From JAEHDI01 sp035455185 (GTDB lineage Bacteria > Acidobacteriota > Terriglobia > Bryobacterales > Bryobacteraceae): 17,849 bases of DNA. Positions 14,857 to 17,849 of this stretch are shown here, in pieces; the stretch's first letter is position 1, and every line of letters begins with the position of its first letter. The stretch spans positions 1 to 17,849 of the forward strand of contig DATIFQ010000018.1 in NCBI GenBank assembly GCA_035455185.1. The letters run 5' to 3'. The notes beneath the pieces are model-generated. The model had not been told where the DNA came from, made no database searches, and was given only the letters and a program-made list of their open reading frames with translations. The translations under genes were made by a program, and so were the position numbers.

Positions 14857-15609
14857 CTACTTGTCGTTCGACGCCAGTTGGGCGCTATCGCCGTATTCCG
14901 CCGCGTATAGCTTTATCTCAACCCTGCGATTCTGCTTCCGGCCGTCGCGGGTCTTGTTGTCGGCGATGGGAGATTCGCTCCCATATCCCAGAGTGTGGAC
15001 GCGATAAAGCGGTATCTTGTGTTCCATTGTCAGGTACCGCACGACTGCGGCCGCGCGGCGGCGGCTCAGTTCCAGATTGTGGCTGTCCGGCCCGGTTTTG
15101 TCCGTGAAACCTTGAACCTCAATCACGAAGTGTTTCGTGGACTCGACCTTCCCGGCGGCCTCATCCAGCTTCGACCGCGCCTCATCGGTCAGTTCGCTCT
15201 TGCCGAAATTGAACAGGACATTCTCCTCGAATATCAACTTGTAGTTGTCGATGTTCTCGATCTTCTGATGGGCCTGATCGGCTCGTCCCAGCCCGCGCTC
15301 AGCCAAAGAGCGGGCGTCCGTAGCGCTCTTCCCGGCGAGTGAAGCCTGTTCGTTCGCGCGCGCGGCCTCCGTCGCCGCCGCAGCGGCTTTGGCATCCGCG
15401 GACATCGCACGTTCGTCGGCGCGCGAAACGCCCCGCTCCAGTTCTTCGATCGAGTTTCCCTGCTCGCCGGTCTTCTTGTCCAGCTCGCCGATCCGCTGTT
15501 CGAGCGGACTTACCGTTGTGCGTACAAACTTCTTGGTGGCGCACCCCGAACTGATAGTTACGGCAAGCGCCACGACAGCCACGGGGAATATCCCAGTTGC
15601 GAATCTCAT
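14857..15609 (-). CDS. OmpA/Pal-like peptidoglycan-binding lipoprotein with coiled-coil stalk
   Basis: A 250-residue protein. ATG 15607-15609 has GGAGG 8 nt upstream. Residues 1-22 form a lipoprotein signal with Cys23 (TISSGCATKK). Residues about 30-120 are an Ala/Glu/Arg-rich helical stretch with the heptad character of an Lpp-like coiled coil. Residues about 128-235 form an OmpA-like domain: NVLFNFGKSELTDEA, EVQGFTDKTG, LSRRRAAAVVRYL and KQNRRVEI. Asp170 and Arg185 match in spacing the two residues of E. coli OmpA (D271/R286) that grip diaminopimelate. It should tether the outer membrane to peptidoglycan from the periplasmic side. It lacks a beta-barrel and has a longer stalk than classical Pal, and no tol genes are adjacent. 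It follows the glycine-zipper lipoprotein gene by 47 bp and is probably its operon partner. Confidence 0.9.
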   Translation of the reverse strand: MRFATGIFPVAVVALAVTISSGCATKKFVRTTVSPLEQRIGELDKKTGEQGNSIEELERGVSRADERAMSADAKAAAAATEAARANEQASLAGKSATDARSLAERGLGRADQAHQKIENIDNYKLIFEENVLFNFGKSELTDEARSKLDEAAGKVESTKHFVIEVQGFTDKTGPDSHNLELSRRRAAAVVRYLTMEHKIPLYRVHTLGYGSESPIADNKTRDGRKQNRRVEIKLYAAEYGDSAQLASNDK

Positions 15610-15656
15610 ACTTGTTTCCTCCAATCTCGTGCAATCCTTTGCGATTCTCCTCAGCC

Positions 15657-16319
15657 TCAGAGGCGGATGGGCTCCTTGAGCTCAAACTGGAGCAGTGTTT
15701 CGGCTGGAAATACGACGTTCTTCTTTCCGGTTGCGGCCGCTCCGGCAGTGCCTGCCGCCGCGCCGGTCGCTGCCCCAATGGCAGCTCCCTTTCCACCGCC
15801 GGCGATAGCGCCGACAATCGCGCCCACACCGGCGCCGCCGCCGATCAGCGCGGTGTTCCGCTTCTTATGGTCGCCGGTGGCGCGGCCTACCGAAGTCGTC
15901 GACAGTTGATGCGCCTTCCCTCCGGACTCGAACGAGTCCAGGGTCAGGCTCATATATCCACGGCCGCGAAGACGCCCCGACGATTTCGCTCCGGTCACGT
16001 GCCCCGTGACCTGTGTGCCCTTCGGAATCGCCACCCTGTTTCCCGCCATCACTGGCTCATCAAGAGTTGCAGTGAAGGCATCGCCGGACTGATGCTGTTC
16101 CGTGCCAACGGAATGATCCAGGCGTACACGCAACACTGATCCCGCCGGAATTTCAAGGGTTCTCTCGGGCGCCGGCCTCCCGACGCTCCTCGTTTCCGCT
16201 GCCGCCGAATCCGCCGGTTCGGCCGTCGAAGTTTCCGGCGTCCCCGGGGGTCTGCTCTGACAACCAAGAAGTGCGACAACGGCGAGCGGGGCCAGGTATC
16301 GGAAAATCTTGTGTTTCAT
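15657..16319 (-). CDS. Glycine-zipper lipoprotein of unknown function
   Basis: A 220-residue protein. ATG 16317-16319 is preceded by GGAGGG 6 nt upstream. The signal MKHKIFRYLAPLAVVALLGC has a good lipobox with Cys20. A low-complexity Ala/Pro/Glu spacer follows, then a compact beta-rich region (about 55-145) opening with LEIPAGSVLRVRLDHSVGTE and containing VAIPKGTQVTGHVTGA. Residues about 160-198 are almost wholly Gly and Ala with small residues at regular spacing (GGGAGVGAIVGAIAGGGKGA), a glycine zipper that can pack into membranes or oligomerise. The C-terminus (FPAETLLQFELKEPI) resembles the strand before the zipper, as if one fold were split by it. No enzymatic motif is seen. It is the first gene of the operon with the OmpA-like lipoprotein and lies behind a candidate sigma-54 promoter and a leader stem-loop, so an outer-membrane or stress-related structural role is inferred. 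Confidence 0.75.
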   Translation of the reverse strand: MKHKIFRYLAPLAVVALLGCQSRPPGTPETSTAEPADSAAAETRSVGRPAPERTLEIPAGSVLRVRLDHSVGTEQHQSGDAFTATLDEPVMAGNRVAIPKGTQVTGHVTGAKSSGRLRGRGYMSLTLDSFESGGKAHQLSTTSVGRATGDHKKRNTALIGGGAGVGAIVGAIAGGGKGAAIGAATGAAAGTAGAAATGKKNVVFPAETLLQFELKEPIRL

Positions 16320-16343
16320 GACGTTCCCTCCGGAATTTTTTCC

Positions 16344-16374
16344 TGAATAGCGTGCAATTTCTGCACGCTATTCA
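16344..16374 (-). repeat. Perfect 13-bp inverted repeat in the leader of the lipoprotein operon
   Basis: TGAATAGCGTGCA (16344-16356) and TGCACGCTATTCA (16362-16374) are exact complements around a 5-nt loop (ATTTC on the plus strand). On the minus strand it lies 12 nt upstream of the GGAGGG of the glycine-zipper gene, between the candidate sigma-54 promoter and the start. No T-run follows in that direction (an A-run does), so it is not a standard terminator. An mRNA stem-loop or a protein-binding operator are the two readings. Confidence 0.7.
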
Positions 16375-16423
16375 CTGTAAGCCATTAGCTGCCTGCGATT
16401 TATCCAAACACAGCCACTCAATA

Positions 16424-16439
16424 AGCACGCCGAGTGCCA
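16424..16439 (-). promoter_or_regulatory. Candidate sigma-54 (-24/-12) promoter of the lipoprotein operon
   Basis: On the minus strand, TGGCAC, five bases, then GTGCT matches the sigma-54 consensus (TGGCAC-N5-TTGCW). The -24 hexamer is exact, the invariant GG and GC are at correct spacing, and only one -12 base differs. The predicted start point is near 16413, giving a leader of about 94 nt. The NtrC-type activator at 10695-12113 makes sigma-54 use by this organism certain in principle. Confidence 0.55.
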
Positions 16440-16449
16440 CGCTTGCGGC

Positions 16450-16461
16450 CCATCCGGATGG
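16450..16461. promoter_or_regulatory. 12-bp perfect palindrome CCATCCGGATGG (candidate operator)
   Basis: The sequence is identical on both strands and sits in the divergent intergenic region, centred about 42 bp upstream of the predicted sigma-54 start point and about 25 bp upstream of the ATG at 16481. It could bind a dimeric regulator of either gene. A 12-bp palindrome alone is modest evidence. Confidence 0.3.
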
Positions 16462-16480
16462 CTTGATATGCTGCTCGCCG

Positions 16481-17849
16481 ATGAAACCAGGATTGCTGCT
16501 TCTTATTGCACTGTCCGCGGCGGCCGCCGACGATTTCGTGCTGATCCGCGGCGGAGAAGTGCGTCCCGGCATACGCATCGACGAGTTTGAAATCCTCGAT
16601 CATCCCGTGACCAACGGTGAGTACGCTCTGTTCGTCGCAGGGACGGGACATCCGGCGCCTCTACACTGGAGCAATGGACGAATTCCACCCGGAATGGAAA
16701 CCTGGCCGGTCAGCTTCGTCAATCGCTACGACGTGGCGGAGTACCTTAAGTGGCGCAGCCAAAAAGAAGATCGTCTCCACCGCCTGCCCACAGCCATGGA
16801 ATTCGAATGGGCTGCCCGGGCCGGGGCCGCGAACGTCAAGTATCCGTGGGGCGACGCGGCTCCGGACGGTAAGGCCAACTACGACCCGTCGGGAACGCGT
16901 ACCTTTGCCGAGTGGCGCCAGTACTTGAAGCCCGTAAAGAGTTACCCACCTAACTCATGGGGCCTCTATGACATGGCCGGAAATGTCTGGCAGATGGTAG
17001 ACACGTATCCCGATCCGGCAACCTCCCGGTTCGTCTACCGAATCACTTCGCCTGTGGAACGTGAAGGCGCACTCGCGGGCGGCTCCTGGGCGCGCGCCGA
17101 ATACTACCTGCGGTGCGGTATCACAGGTAACGCCTCGTCCGGAATCCGCCATCCGGACATCGGATTCCGTGTGGTCCGCGAGCCCGTCGGCGCCACGCAT
17201 TTCCAGCGCCAGAGTCGCCGCCTGATCGCCACGCCCGCCGGCAATGCAGCGGTCTTCCTAAGCTGGCAGCTCCTGCCGGGCGACCCACCCGATGCCGAAT
17301 TCCACGTCTATCGAACTCTTCGCCGAGACGCCTCAGGCGTGCGCGTCACTTCGCAACCGGTCATGAACTCGACCAGTTTCATCGATCGCGATGCACCGCC
17401 CGAAGGCCGGGTGTACTACCGCGTGCGCCCGGTCATCCGAGGGGGAAAGCCGGGCCTGCCCTCGGAATGGGCGGGTGTCGAGCCCGGCCGGCCGCGCACA
17501 GGTCTGATCGCGGTCTTCCAGCCCACGGCCCAGAGCGGCGGCTTCACGCCCGTTTTCGGTGACCTCGACGGCGATGGAACCCTTGATGCCATCCTCCGGC
17601 TGAATAATGGCATTCAGGAGATGTCCCGCGACCCCGGTGTGCCGGTGGAACTGGAGGCATTCACCAGCTACGGAAGGAGCATCTGGCGGCGGCCGCTCGT
17701 CCGTCATGACCAGTGCTTCGGCAGTTCGAGCAACGTGCCGGTTGTCGTGTACGATCTCGACGGCGACGGCAGGGCCGAGGTCATCGCACGCGCCGCCGAA
17801 GGCGATTCCGTCTATCTCGCTGTGCTCGATGGAATGACCGGCCGCATCC
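16481..17849 (+). CDS. Secreted fusion: FGE-sulfatase (SUMF1)-like domain plus PL11 rhamnogalacturonan-lyase-like region (3' truncated by window edge)
   Basis: The frame is open to the window end (456 codons). A signal peptide (MKPGLLLLIALSAAAA) opens it. Residues about 18-236 form a formylglycine-generating-enzyme-like domain: FVLIRGGEVRPG, HPVTNGEYALFV, LPTAMEFEWAARAG, YPWGDAAPDG, GLYDMAGNVWQMV, GGSW and PDIGFRVVRE. FGE needs two cysteines just after GGS[YW]; here that stretch reads GGSWARAEYYLRC (200-212), with Arg and Leu at the aligned positions, so sulfatase activation is unlikely. Residues about 255-345 look Fn3-like (VFLSWQLLPGDPPDAEFHVYR, then SFIDRDAPP and VYYRVRPV), as at the start of PL11 rhamnogalacturonan lyases. 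Calcium-type blades follow: FGDLDGDGTLDAIL (about 357-372) and YDLDGDGRAEVIAR (about 425-438). Pectin backbone binding or cleavage is inferred. No clear ribosome-binding site; TATGCT lies 8 bp before the ATG. It diverges from the envelope operon. Confidence 0.82.
   Translation, partial: MKPGLLLLIALSAAAADDFVLIRGGEVRPGIRIDEFEILDHPVTNGEYALFVAGTGHPAPLHWSNGRIPPGMETWPVSFVNRYDVAEYLKWRSQKEDRLHRLPTAMEFEWAARAGAANVKYPWGDAAPDGKANYDPSGTRTFAEWRQYLKPVKSYPPNSWGLYDMAGNVWQMVDTYPDPATSRFVYRITSPVEREGALAGGSWARAEYYLRCGITGNASSGIRHPDIGFRVVREPVGATHFQRQSRRLIATPAGNAAVFLSWQLLPGDPPDAEFHVYRTLRRDASGVRVTSQPVMNSTSFIDRDAPPEGRVYYRVRPVIRGGKPGLPSEWAGVEPGRPRTGLIAVFQPTAQSGGFTPVFGDLDGDGTLDAILRLNNGIQEMSRDPGVPVELEAFTSYGRSIWRRPLVRHDQCFGSSSNVPVVVYDLDGDGRAEVIARAAEGDSVYLAVLDGMTGRI

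Noticed and set aside
1..17849. CRISPR arrays, tRNA or rRNA genes, transposases, phage or defence genes
   Set aside because: I found no repeat-spacer pattern, RNA-gene hallmark or mobile-element protein motif on either strand.

Overview
The window is a GC-rich bacterial chromosome segment from a Gram-negative organism. Outer-membrane-type lipoproteins, an OmpA-type peptidoglycan-binding protein and several secreted enzymes point to a diderm. Tandem secreted carboxypeptidase-regulatory-like repeat proteins, a GH42 galactosidase paired with a URO-D-like protein, a secreted D-2-hydroxyacid dehydrogenase and a PL11-like lyase fusion suggest a soil Acidobacteriota of the Bryobacterales/Solibacter type. 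That assignment is inference from gene style and was not tested by phylogeny. No rRNA, tRNA, CRISPR array, insertion sequence or phage gene was seen. No gene-free stretch exceeds about 160 bp.

Layout. Bases 2-358 (+) hold the 3' end of a YihY/BrkB-family membrane protein. It overlaps tail to tail with a minus-strand pair, a secreted GH42 beta-galactosidase (1435-3543) followed by a URO-D/MtaA-like protein (339-1418). uvrB (3619-5622, +) diverges from GH42. A minus-strand block then runs from 10545 down to 5638: a signal-peptide-bearing D-2-hydroxyacid dehydrogenase, two tandem paralogous secreted repeat proteins (each with its own duplicated TATAAT leader), and a GNAT acetyltransferase. Next on the plus strand is a two-component cluster: an NtrC-type sigma-54 activator (10695-12113), a possible 34-codon ORF, a membrane sensor kinase (12246-14144) and a proline-rich lipoprotein (14172-14762). 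A minus-strand envelope operon follows, reading from a glycine-zipper lipoprotein (15657-16319) into an OmpA/Pal-like lipoprotein (14857-15609). The window ends inside a plus-strand gene (from 16481) that joins a formylglycine-generating-enzyme-like domain lacking the catalytic cysteines to a rhamnogalacturonan-lyase (PL11)-like region.

How the parts may work together. The most interesting hypothesis is a local sigma-54 envelope circuit. The only good -24/-12 element found (16424-16439, minus) lies upstream of the envelope lipoprotein operon. Its predicted leader contains a perfect 13-bp stem-loop, and a perfect 12-bp palindrome lies just upstream. The sigma-54 activator/sensor kinase pair encoded about 2-4 kb away is an obvious candidate regulator. 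The GH42/URO-D pair and the terminal FGE-PL11 fusion suggest use of plant or microbial polysaccharides. The rest (uvrB, GNAT) is ordinary chromosomal content.
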